From CAZPBO01 sp964584815 (GTDB lineage Bacteria > Planctomycetota > SKW154): a stretch of DNA of 11,404 bases. The notes beneath the pieces are model-generated. The model made no database searches, was not told the origin of the DNA, and saw only the letters and a list, made by a program, of their open reading frames with translations. Position numbers and translations under genes: made by a program. The stretch's first letter is position 1; every line of letters begins with the position of its first letter. Below, piece by piece: positions 1-6,846 of the stretch. The DNA lies in contig CAZPBO010000064.1 of NCBI GenBank assembly GCA_964584815.1, positions 1 to 11,404 on the forward strand. Direction: 5' to 3'.

Positions 1-126
1 GTGCGCTCAAGCGGCGCAAGCGTCGCCTTCGGTCGCGGATTGCAGCGCCGTAGAGAAAATCTGGGGCTTCCCGAATTCTCCCCCACAAAACCGCCTGATG
101 AACTCTTTTCAGGAAACGAACCGTGA
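1..126 (+). CDS. Possible 3' end of an upstream gene (partial, uncertain)
   Basis: Frame 1 is open from the window edge to a TGA at 124-126, giving 41 residues that end in L-F-S-G-N-E-P. That stop would overlap the GTG start of the first hdrB as GTGA, a classic coupled junction, and this is the main argument for it. I recognise no domain. Frame 2 is also open, to a TGA at 128-130, so openness alone proves nothing. Bases 63-75 match the reverse complement of 7909-7921 in the second intergenic gap, which argues that this is intergenic repeat DNA instead. I see no convincing promoter before hdrB here, so the operon promoter probably lies upstream of the window. Confidence 0.25.
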   Translation: MRSSGASVAFGRGLQRRRENLGLPEFSPTKPPDELFSGNEP

Positions 127-953
127 GTGAGTTTCTGCTTTACACTGGTTGCCTTATCCCCGCCCGTTTCCCCCAAGCAGAAAGCAGCGCAAGATTCATC
201 TTAAACGCTCTCAAAGCCGATGTTGCCGATGCAAAAGGACTTTCCTGCTGTCCTGACCCTGTGATGTTCCGCAGCGCATCGGAGGATGACTGGCTGACAA
301 TTGCCACCGCCAACCTCGCAAAAGCAGCCACCCAAGGAAAGAAACTCCTGACCATATGTTCTGGCTGCTATGAGACCTTTGTTGACGCGTGTTTTCGCCT
401 TGAGGATGCCGATGTGCGCGCAGAAGTCAACAAGCGCCTCGCCAAAGCGGGGTTACGCTATGACGGCGGGATAGAGGTTGTCCACTTTGCGCGTTTCCTT
501 GAGCAGAACATTGATGCGGTTAAGGAGAGGATAAAGGGGGAGGTTTTGCTGCGTGCAGCGCTTTTTTACGGCTGCCATATACTGAAGCCGTCCAGTCTGA
601 TGAAACCTGACTCGCTGCGTTTTCCGCGTTTCTTGCATCCTGTGGCGGAAGTTTGTGGTGTGGAGTTGGTGGAGTGGGACGGGAGTCGTTGCTGTGGTAT
701 GGGGTCGGCTGAGGCGGATGTGGGCAAGGCGCTGTCTGACGCTGTTGTGTCGGCGGCAGAGGAAGCGGGTGCGGACGCACTTATTGTGGTGTGTCCATTC
801 TGTTTTGCGGGACTTGAGGGTGTTGGGCGGTTGCCTGTTCTGTTTCTGCAGCAGGTTGTGGCGGCGGCGATGGGCGCGCCCAAAGATGTGGTTGGACTTG
901 CCCTACATCGTGTCAAAACCGAAATTGAGGTGAGAGAACATGTCTCAGCATAA
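123..953 (+). CDS. hdrB: HdrB-like subunit, CoB-CoM heterodisulfide reductase family (first paralogue)
   Basis: This 276-residue protein has two cysteine-rich CCG-type domains, the fold that binds two noncubane [4Fe-4S] clusters in HdrB, where a disulfide is reduced. All ten ligand positions are present: C10, C42, C43, C79, C82 and then C151, C190, C191, C224, C227. The first pair reads CCP instead of the usual CCG; the second is CCG. Length is normal for HdrB. The start is GTG at 123, with AGGAA at 111-115 seven bases upstream. The 3' end overlaps hdrA by 14 bases, so the two are probably translationally coupled. It would sit with HdrC and HdrA in a cytoplasmic complex. Bacteria without coenzymes M and B must use another disulfide or thiol acceptor, which the sequence does not reveal. 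The family call is firm; the substrate is unknown. Confidence 0.9.
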   Translation: MSEFLLYTGCLIPARFPQAESSARFILNALKADVADAKGLSCCPDPVMFRSASEDDWLTIATANLAKAATQGKKLLTICSGCYETFVDACFRLEDADVRAEVNKRLAKAGLRYDGGIEVVHFARFLEQNIDAVKERIKGEVLLRAALFYGCHILKPSSLMKPDSLRFPRFLHPVAEVCGVELVEWDGSRCCGMGSAEADVGKALSDAVVSAAEEAGADALIVVCPFCFAGLEGVGRLPVLFLQQVVAAAMGAPKDVVGLALHRVKTEIEVREHVSA

Positions 954-3387
954 CGGGCTGCGTATCGGCGTGTTTGTGTGCCATTGCGGTTTGAACATAG
1001 CGGGGACGGTGGACTGCGCGGCGGTGGCGGAGTTCGCCTCAAAACTGCCCGGGGTGGTTTTCGCCACTGAAAATCGCTACACCTGTTCGGAGCCGGGACA
1101 GGCGGCGATTCGCGAGGCGATAAAGGAGCATAATCTGAACCGCGTGGTGGTGGCGTCGTGCTCTCCGCGGATGCACGAGCCGACATTCCGTGCGGTGCTT
1201 GAGTCGGCGGGTCTCAACAAATATCTGCTTGAGATGGTGAACTTAAGAGAGCAATGCTCGTGGGTTCATATAGGAGATAAGGAGGCGGCGACGGAGAAGG
1301 CGAAGGATTTGGTGGCGATGGGTGTTGCGCGCGCTGCATTGCTTGAGGCGCAGGATGAGGCGGTGGTGCCTGTGAAGCGTGCGGCGCTTGTGATAGGCGG
1401 TGGTGTGGCGGGCATTCAGGCTTCTCTTGACCTGGCTGACGCAGGTTATAAGGTCTATCTGGTGGAGAAGTCGCCTTCTGTTGGCGGCATAATGGCTTGT
1501 CTGGATAAGACATACCCCACAATGGACTGCGCAATATGAATATTGGGACCGAAGATGGTGGATGTCGGTCGGCATCCAAAGATAACGCTTCTGACGATGA
1601 CGGAAGTTGAAGATGTGAGCGGATATGTGGGCAACTATGTGGTGAAGTTGCGCAAAAGGGCGCGGTATGTGGATGAGCGGGAGTGCACTGCTTGCGGCGA
1701 CTGCGCCAAAGTCTGTCCTGTTGTGCTGACGGATGAGTTTGAGTTGGGGCTGAAGACACGCCGCGCGGTGTATCAGGTCTTCCCACAAGCGGTGCCCGCC
1801 GCCTATGTGGTTGACGCCGATGCCTGCTTGGGTGCGATAGCGTGCGCCAAATGCGCCGCCGCCTGCGAGAAAAACTGCATTGACCTCCTCCAGCGGGACG
1901 AGGTCTTTGAGATTGAAGTCGGCGTCATTATCGTCGCGACAGGTATGCAGCCTTACGACCCATCCTCCCTTGAGGAATACGGTTACGGACATTTTGAAAA
2001 TGTGATAACCAGTCTTGAGTTTGAGCGGCTCATATCAAGCGGCGGTCCAACCAAAGGACATCTGATACGGCTTTCTGACCGCAGAACACCGCGTTCGGTC
2101 GCCTTTATCCAGTGTGTTGGCAGCCGCACAAAACAGAGCAACGGTGTTCCATACTGTTCCAACATCTGTTGTATGAACACCATAAAGGATACCCTTCTCA
2201 TCCACGACCACTATCCCGAAACGGAGGTGAAGGTCTTTTATCAGGATATACGGGCGTTTGGAAAGGGGTTTGAGGAGTTGTATGAGCGCAGCCGCGCGGC
2301 GGGAACACGCTACATCCGCGGACTTCCCGGCTGGATTGAAGAAGACCCAGAAACGAGAAATCTGCGTGTCTGGGTGGAAAACCGCGATACAGGCAAGGTG
2401 GAATGCCACGAAGTTGAGATGGTGGTTCTGTCGGTAGGACTTGTTCCGAGCAAAGAGAACGAGCGTTTGCGGAGGATGCTGAACCTGTCTGTGACGGGGG
2501 ACGGTTTTCTGATGGAGGCGCATCCGAAGTTGCAGCCTGTGGATGCGCCGACACGGGGAATATTTTTTGCGGGCTGCGTTGAGTCGCCCAAAGATGTGAA
2601 GGATTCGGTGACGCAGGCGTCGGCGGCTGCGGCACGCGCCGAGAGGCTCCTCGCCAAAGGCGCCGTCACCGTTGAGGCGATAACATCTCAGGTGGAGATT
2701 GCCGACTGCCGCAAATGCGGTCGCTGCGCCTCGGTCTGCCCCTTCGGCGCCATCCAGTGGCAGAAGGGCGCATATCCTGAGGTGGTGGAAGCGGTATGCG
2801 CGGGATGCGGAGCATGCTCTGCGGAATGCCCGTTTGACGCCATAACAATGCGCCACTTCACCGACGCCCAAATTATGGCGCAAATTGACGCCGCGCTGGC
2901 GAATAACCCACAAGATAAAGTGATTGTTTTTGCCTGCAACTGGTGCTCTTATGCCGGTGCCGACACCGCCGGCATCGCCAGACTGCAGTATCCACCATCA
3001 ATCCGCCTGATACGCACAATGTGCTCCGGGCGCGTTGACCCAGAACTTGTGCTTTACGCCTTCCGCAAAGGCGCTCCTGTGGTGCTGGTTTCCGGCTGCC
3101 ACTACGCCGACTGCCACTACATCAACGCCAACCGCCATACCTTCAAACGGATGCAAAAACTGTGGGACGAGATGGAGAAATTGGACATAAGACCGCAGCG
3201 GCTGCAGTTGGAGTGGATATCCGCGGCGGAGGGGCAGAAATTCGCCGCTGTTATGGAAAGAATGGAAAAACTGCGCGCCACCGTGACGAAAGAAGAGGTA
3301 GAGAAAGCCGTTAAGGCGCTTGAACAGCGTGAGGAGAAACGCAAAAAACGGCTCACCAGAAAGAAGGTGGGTGTGGAGGGCGCTTAA
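940..3387 (+). CDS. hdrA: Selenocysteine-containing HdrA-MvhD fusion, electron-bifurcating flavoprotein
   Basis: One 815-residue protein is obtained if the in-frame TGA at 1537-1539 is read as Sec200. Order of domains: N-terminal Cys domain (C14, C16, C49, with S-C-S-P-R-M-H-E near 73-80); FAD-binding thioredoxin-reductase-like domain starting at GGGVAG (153-158); the C197-A-I-U200 motif followed by I-L-G-P-K-M; an inserted ferredoxin-like region (C249, C252, C255, C259; then C296, C302, C305, C309, C313); the rest of the FAD domain; a two-cluster ferredoxin domain (C590, C593, C596, C600 and C620, C623, C626, C630); an MvhD-type domain from about 660 (C666, C669, C695, C720, C725); and a Lys/Glu-rich tail. 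HdrA is the bifurcating FAD hub of Hdr complexes, and MvhD normally passes electrons from a partner enzyme into it. The ATG at 940 has GAGGTGA at 927-933. The stop overlaps the next gene by one base. Confidence 0.93.
1537..1539 (+). other. Recoded UGA codon, selenocysteine 200 of HdrA
   Basis: The TGA interrupts an otherwise continuous HdrA frame. The residues before it (T-Y-P-T-M-D-C-A-I) and after it (I-L-G-P-K-M-V-D-V-G-R-H-P) are the two halves of one conserved HdrA motif in which this position is Cys, or Sec in some methanogens. No Shine-Dalgarno site precedes the second half, whose first usable start would be TTG 1543. A SECIS-like hairpin follows at 1559-1578. TGA ends korD and korA as a true stop, so the codon is not reassigned across the genome. 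Confidence 0.9.
1559..1578 (+). promoter_or_regulatory. Bacterial SECIS element for HdrA Sec insertion
   Basis: Arm TGGATGTC (1559-1566) pairs with arm GGCATCCA (1571-1578) over eight consecutive base pairs, one of them a U-G wobble at 1565/1572. They enclose the tetraloop GGTC (1567-1570). GGUC is the apical loop of the E. coli fdhF SECIS, which is contacted by SelB. Twenty-seven bases separate the UGA from the loop, inside the spacing usual for bacterial SECIS elements. The bulged U of fdhF is not obvious; the U-G wobble next to the loop may replace it. The hairpin lies in codons for the conserved V-D-V-G-R-H-P motif, so protein constraint contributes to it, but every third-position base in the stem also fits the pairing. 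Confidence 0.82.
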
Positions 3388-3524
3388 TGGAGCCCTATAA
3401 AGCCAAAATTGTCTGTATGATGTGCGGTTATGAAAGGGTTGAGGTTTATGCCCCAGACAAAGACCAGGAGATGGTCTGCCCAAGATGTGGCTCAAACTCA
3501 ATCAGGATAAAAAAGGTGCAGTAG
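3387..3524 (+). CDS. 45-residue zinc-ribbon (rubredoxin-like) protein
   Basis: This small ORF starts at an ATG that overlaps the hdrA stop by one base (TAATG) and ends with TAG ten bases before korD. It encodes 45 residues with two knuckles, C10-M-M-C13 and C31-P-R-C34, seventeen residues apart. This is a four-Cys site typical of zinc ribbons and of rubredoxin-like metal sites. The spacing and flanks (C-G-Y-E after the first pair, C-G-S after the second) resemble short rubredoxin-like or zinc-ribbon proteins. There is no other domain and no signal peptide. Its position between hdrA and korD, with coupled translation, suggests a small accessory or electron-carrier subunit of the complex or an assembly factor. 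Function is not established. Confidence 0.8.
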   Translation: MEPYKAKIVCMMCGYERVEVYAPDKDQEMVCPRCGSNSIRIKKVQ

Positions 3525-3534
3525 GGGATAGGCT

Positions 3535-3822
3535 ATGAGGTTGTGGCGCAAGCCACTGGACATTGATGGAATAAAAGTGGAGCACGGCAAGATTTACATA
3601 ATAGATGACCGCTGCAAAGGATGCGGTTACTGCGTTGAGTTTTGCCCCAAAAATGTGCTTGCAGAAAGCGATAGGTTCAATGTTAAGGGATATCATCCGC
3701 CGGAAGTGGCGTATCCCGAAAGGTGCGTTGCGTGCGGTTTGTGCCAGTTGATATGCCCTGATTTTGCGATAATTGTGGAAGTGGAAGAGGTGCCAGCGAG
3801 GTTGGAGAGAGGTGATGAGTGA
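3535..3822 (+). CDS. korD: 2-oxoacid:ferredoxin oxidoreductase, delta (ferredoxin) subunit
   Basis: This 95-residue polyferredoxin has two [4Fe-4S] motifs, C27-x2-C30-x2-C33-x3-C37-P and C64-x2-C67-x2-C70-x3-C74-P. The spacing and size fit the KorD/PorD subunit, which carries electrons from the TPP-containing core to ferredoxin or a partner. The ATG at 3535 is preceded by AGGGG (3523-3527), which overlaps the stop codon of the zinc-ribbon gene. Its last eight bases overlap the start of korA. In this operon it is the natural candidate to hand electrons between the Kor core and the ferredoxin or MvhD domains of HdrA, although that contact is an inference. It ends in TGA. Confidence 0.92.
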   Translation: MRLWRKPLDIDGIKVEHGKIYIIDDRCKGCGYCVEFCPKNVLAESDRFNVKGYHPPEVAYPERCVACGLCQLICPDFAIIVEVEEVPARLERGDE

Positions 3823-5041
3823 GCCAGCGGTAGCACCTGGGGAGTATTTCTGGCAAGGCGACATAGCGGTGGCGGAGGGCGCGATTGCGGCAGGATGCAG
3901 GTTTTTTGCAGGATATCCGATAACACCTGCCAGCGAGGTGGCAGAAAGGATAGCCGCGCGGATGCCTCTTGTGGGCGGGGTTGCCGTTCAGATGGAAAAC
4001 GAGATAGCGTCTGTGATAGCGATAATAGGTGCTTGCTGGGGCGGTAAAAAGGCGATGACAGCCACAAGCGGTCCCGGACTTTCGCTGATGCAGGAAGGAA
4101 TTGGTCTTGCGGTGATGATGGAGGCGCCGTGCGTCATAGTGGATGTCCAGCGTGGAGGACCATCCACAGGACTGCCGACAATGTGGTCCCAAGCCGATGT
4201 GATGCAGGCACGCTGGGGCAGCCACGGTGACTACGAGTTGATAGCCATCGCACCGTCCTCGCCGCAGGAAGCATTTGACTTTATGATTGACGCCTTTAAC
4301 TACGCCGAGTTATGGCGTGTGCCTGTCATAGTCCTCACAGACGGCATTGTGGGGCATATGACAGAAAAGGTGGTGGTGCCGCCACCTGATGAGATTGCAA
4401 AAAGGATAGTTGAACGCCGTTATACAACCCTGCCTCCAGAGGAATATCTCCCCTACCATTTGGACGATGGAGAATGGGTGCCGCCGATGGTGAAGGCTGG
4501 CGATGGTTACTTCATCCATACAACAGGTCTAACGCACGATGAGAGGGGGTATCCGGATATGTCGGCGGAAGCGCAGGATTGGCTTGTGCGCCGACTCGTC
4601 AACAAAATCCGCAAAAACGCCGAAAAAATCTGCCGCTACGAACTCTTTGCCCCCACAGGTGAGAAGGTCAACTCCACAAACGAGATAGATGCGGATGTGT
4701 GTGTGGTGACATTCGGGGTGACATCAAGGTTGGCTGTCCCCGCTATGGTGGAGGCAACAAAACGCGGATTGCGTGTCGCTCATCTGCGGCTTGTGACGGT
4801 TTGGCCGTTTCCTGAATGGGTGATTCGCGATTTGGCGCAGCGCGTGGCGGGTTTCTGCGTGGTGGAGATGAACCTAGGGCAGTTGGTGTATGAGGTGGAG
4901 CGCTGTGCAGGTGGAAAGGCAAGAACGGTTCTCTGTGGACACGCTGGTGGCGGACTTTACAAACTTGACAGTATGCTGGAAGCCATTATGAGCGCCGCTG
5001 GCGTAGCGACGAAAGGAGACACACCATGTGCACAACTATGA
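3815..5041 (+). CDS. korA: 2-oxoacid (probably 2-oxoglutarate):ferredoxin oxidoreductase, alpha subunit
   Basis: This 408-residue protein matches the KorA/PorA alpha family. It has Y34-P-I-T-P, the acidic M-E-N-E stretch (60-63), T-S-G-P-G (84-88), G-G-P-S-T-G-L-P-T (114-122) and G-S-H-G-D (135-139). The C-terminal third is the usual transketolase-C-like domain. With KorB it catalyses CoA-dependent oxidative decarboxylation of a 2-oxoacid, or reductive carboxylation in reverse. I placed the start at ATG 3815 because GAGAGGTG lies just upstream and the family begins near there; a longer frame from 3773 lacks support. It overlaps korD by 8 bases and korB by 16 bases. The 2-oxoglutarate assignment comes from the KorA/KorB motif style; another oxoacid is possible. 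Confidence 0.92.
   Translation: MSEPAVAPGEYFWQGDIAVAEGAIAAGCRFFAGYPITPASEVAERIAARMPLVGGVAVQMENEIASVIAIIGACWGGKKAMTATSGPGLSLMQEGIGLAVMMEAPCVIVDVQRGGPSTGLPTMWSQADVMQARWGSHGDYELIAIAPSSPQEAFDFMIDAFNYAELWRVPVIVLTDGIVGHMTEKVVVPPPDEIAKRIVERRYTTLPPEEYLPYHLDDGEWVPPMVKAGDGYFIHTTGLTHDERGYPDMSAEAQDWLVRRLVNKIRKNAEKICRYELFAPTGEKVNSTNEIDADVCVVTFGVTSRLAVPAMVEATKRGLRVAHLRLVTVWPFPEWVIRDLAQRVAGFCVVEMNLGQLVYEVERCAGGKARTVLCGHAGGGLYKLDSMLEAIMSAAGVATKGDTPCAQL
5012..5018 (+). promoter_or_regulatory. Shine-Dalgarno site setting the korB start
   Basis: AAAGGAG sits seven bases before ATG 5026, inside the end of the korA coding region. It favours this ATG over the one at 5038. Confidence 0.8.
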
Positions 5042-5895
5042 AACAGAACAAGAAAAAGGCGCGAAATAAGCGCCATCCGCTGGAGAAATACCTAAGGATG
5101 GAGCGCATCCCGCATATATGGTGTCCCGGATGCGGCATAGGCACGGTCATAAACGCCTTCTGCACGGCGGTAATGGAGTTGGAGGCAGAAGGCAAGATAG
5201 AGCAGAAGAAGATAGCGGTGGTGAGCGGGATAGGCTGCAGTGGCAGAGCGGCAGGGTATCTGCGTTTTGACTCGTTCCACACAACGCACGGAGGCGCGCT
5301 GCCGTTCGCGGCAGGACTTAAACTCGCCAACCCCGAGTTGACCGTAGTCGTCATATCAGGTGACGGTGACATCGTTGCCATAGGTGGTAACCACCTTATT
5401 CACGCTGCGCGACGCAATGTGGACTTCAATGTCATCTGCATCAACAACTTCATATATGGGATGACAGGAGGGCAGGTGGCACCGACAACCCCACTCGGCG
5501 CACGCTCCTCCACCACCCCATACGGCAACTACGAAATCCCCTTCAACCTACCGCATCTGGCTGCATCAGCAGGCGCCGTTTATGTCGCCCGCTGGACAAC
5601 CCTTCACGCCCGACGACTTAAAGACTCCATGAAAGAAGCGCTACTCAAACGCGGTTTCTGCTTCATTGAAGCCATCTCCCCCTGCCCCACCGTCTTCATA
5701 CGCCGTAACAGACTCGGAAGCGGCATTGAGGTGATGCGGATGTTCGCCAAACGCGCTGTTGTGGAAAAAAATCCCGACCCGAACAGAGCAGATATTGACT
5801 TGCGCAGAGACGAGCCTATCATTTGTGGAAAGTTTGTGGACATAGAGCGTCCCAATTTTCTTGACCTGCTGGCTCAGCAGGCTAGGCGGTCCTAA
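5026..5895 (+). CDS. korB: 2-oxoacid (probably 2-oxoglutarate):ferredoxin oxidoreductase, beta (TPP) subunit
   Basis: This 289-residue protein carries the thiamine diphosphate and Mg2+ motif G112-D-G-D115 with N122, and the KorB signature Y-G-M-T-G-G-Q-V (144-151) followed by P-T-T-P. Cysteines at C33, C36 (W-C-P-G-C-G), C71 (G-I-G-C-S-G) and C220 (S-P-C-P-T) match the four ligands of the proximal [4Fe-4S] cluster in this superfamily. The A-I-G-G-N-H run and Y-G-M-T-G-G-Q are typical of 2-oxoglutarate enzymes, as opposed to pyruvate enzymes, which is the main ground for the Kor label. The gene overlaps korA by 16 bases, and 13 bases separate it from korC. Cytoplasmic. Confidence 0.93.
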   Translation: MCTTMKQNKKKARNKRHPLEKYLRMERIPHIWCPGCGIGTVINAFCTAVMELEAEGKIEQKKIAVVSGIGCSGRAAGYLRFDSFHTTHGGALPFAAGLKLANPELTVVVISGDGDIVAIGGNHLIHAARRNVDFNVICINNFIYGMTGGQVAPTTPLGARSSTTPYGNYEIPFNLPHLAASAGAVYVARWTTLHARRLKDSMKEALLKRGFCFIEAISPCPTVFIRRNRLGSGIEVMRMFAKRAVVEKNPDPNRADIDLRRDEPIICGKFVDIERPNFLDLLAQQARRS

Positions 5896-5896
5896 T

Positions 5897-5901
5897 GGAG
5901 G
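5897..5901 (+). promoter_or_regulatory. Shine-Dalgarno site setting the korC start
   Basis: GGAGG lies two bases after the korB stop and seven bases before ATG 5909. This rules out the upstream in-frame TTG at 5861 as the start. Confidence 0.85.
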
Positions 5902-5908
5902 ACCTGTT

Positions 5909-6478
5909 ATGAGGCTTCAGGTTAAGTTGAGCGGTTTTGGCGGTCAGGGGATTATCTTAAGCGGCTACATAGTGGGCAAAGCCGCGGCGCTTTACGACGG
6001 CAAGTTCGCCACCCACACACAGTCATATGGTCCCGAAGCACGGGGTGGCGCCTGCGCCGCTGAAGTCATCATCTCCGACGACAAGCCCACCGACTACCCC
6101 TTCGTTACCGACGCCGACATCCTCGTCACCATGTCGCAAGAAGCCTTTGAAACATACAAACCTCTTCTCCAGCGTAACGGCACCCTTATCTACGACAAAG
6201 ACCTTGTCCACATCCACGATGTTCCCAAAACCGTTAAGAAACATTCCATTCCGGCGACGAAAATTGCCGAAAATCTGGGTAACAAAATAGTCGCCAATGT
6301 GGTGATGCTCGGTTTCTTCGCCCGCGTTACAGGTGCCGTCAGCAAAAACGCTATGGTGCGGTGCATCCGCGAATCGGTCCCCAGCCGCTTCCTTGACCTC
6401 AATATGCGCGCCTTTGAGGAAGGTTGGCAATGGCCCGAAAACTCTCGTAGGAGGAGACGCAAAAGTGGCGCTGCGTAA
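5909..6478 (+). CDS. korC: 2-oxoacid:ferredoxin oxidoreductase, gamma subunit
   Basis: This 189-residue protein begins with the gamma-subunit signature G-F-G-G-Q-G (9-14) followed by Q-S-Y-G-P-E-A-R-G-G (39-48), both diagnostic of KorC/PorC. The gamma subunit packs on the alpha and beta core and contributes to the CoA-binding side. The start at 5909 is set by a strong GGAGG seven bases upstream. The C-terminus is unusual: an S-R-R-R-R-R-K-S run, encoded by the bases that also form the AGGAGGAG ribosome-binding site of hdrC, then a 14-base overlap with hdrC. With korDAB this makes a complete four-subunit Kor set. Confidence 0.92.
   Translation: MRLQVKLSGFGGQGIILSGYIVGKAAALYDGKFATHTQSYGPEARGGACAAEVIISDDKPTDYPFVTDADILVTMSQEAFETYKPLLQRNGTLIYDKDLVHIHDVPKTVKKHSIPATKIAENLGNKIVANVVMLGFFARVTGAVSKNAMVRCIRESVPSRFLDLNMRAFEEGWQWPENSRRRRRKSGAA
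6448..6456 (+). promoter_or_regulatory. Strong Shine-Dalgarno site setting the hdrC GTG start
   Basis: TAGGAGGAG lies inside the end of korC, eight bases before GTG 6465. It supports the short HdrC starting with V-A-L-R-N-D over the longer frame that opens at 6333 inside korC. Confidence 0.85.
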
Positions 6479-6836
6479 CGATGTCCTCAATATAAGCGGT
6501 GTTGACACAAACCTCTGCTATCAGTGCGGAACCTGCTCTTCCGGCTGCCCAATTCTGACGATGATGGATTTGGGTCCGCGGGCTGTGATGCGGCTTGTCT
6601 CAGACGACGACGAGACGGTGCTTGCAAGCCAAACCATATGGCTCTGCGCCGCCTGCTATACCTGCGATACGCGTTGCCCTCGCGGCTTGAAAATCTCCGC
6701 TGTTATGGAAGCCCTGCGACAAATCTCGCTCCGCAAAAACATTGACCACATCCGACCCGAATCCATAACTCCACAAACCCACAAAGAACTGCCGCCAATA
6801 ACACTCATCGCTGCTATGCGGAAATTCACTGGTTAG
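6465..6836 (+). CDS. hdrC: HdrC-like [4Fe-4S] subunit, heterodisulfide reductase family
   Basis: This 123-residue ferredoxin-like protein has two C-x2-C-x2-C-x3-C-P motifs: C18, C21, C24, C28 and C61, C64, C67, C71. They bind the two [4Fe-4S] clusters that carry electrons from HdrA to HdrB. It is shorter than archaeal HdrC proteins (roughly 185 residues) and has little beyond the cluster domain and a helical tail. The start is GTG 6465, overlapping korC by 14 bases. The TAG stop runs into AGGGGA, the ribosome-binding site of the next gene. It is the only hdrC in the window, so both HdrB paralogues must share it or one works without it. Confidence 0.92.
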   Translation: MALRNDVLNISGVDTNLCYQCGTCSSGCPILTMMDLGPRAVMRLVSDDDETVLASQTIWLCAACYTCDTRCPRGLKISAVMEALRQISLRKNIDHIRPESITPQTHKELPPITLIAAMRKFTG

Positions 6837-6846
6837 GGGATTCGCT

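Noticed and set aside
1537..1539. Genome-wide reassignment of TGA (for example to Gly or Trp), or a pseudogene nonsense mutation
   Set aside because: TGA ends korD and korA at normal, overlapping junctions. Both halves of HdrA are intact, and the codon sits at the known Cys/Sec position. A sequencing error (TGC/TGT to TGA) cannot be excluded but would not explain the hairpin.
2035..2913. Antisense reading frame of 292 residues opposite hdrA (and others at 1243-1992, 2998-3501 and 3683-4225)
   Set aside because: These are frames opposite well-supported genes, low in recognisable motifs and without ribosome-binding sites. Such shadows are expected in GC-rich coding DNA with skewed third positions.
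1543..3387. Separate second gene starting at TTG 1543 after the TGA
   Set aside because: There is no ribosome-binding site, the break falls inside a conserved HdrA motif, and a SECIS-like hairpin follows. Read-through as Sec explains all of this.
3773..3814. Upstream start for korA
   Set aside because: The extra 14 residues overlap korD out of frame and have no family resemblance. ATG 3815 has GAGAGGTG just upstream.
5861..5908. Upstream TTG start for korC
   Set aside because: GGAGG at 5897-5901 is placed for ATG 5909, and the family starts directly with the strand leading to G-F-G-G-Q-G.
6333..6464. Longer hdrC starting inside korC
   Set aside because: The extension is korC in another frame. 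AGGAGGAG eight bases before GTG 6465 sets the start.
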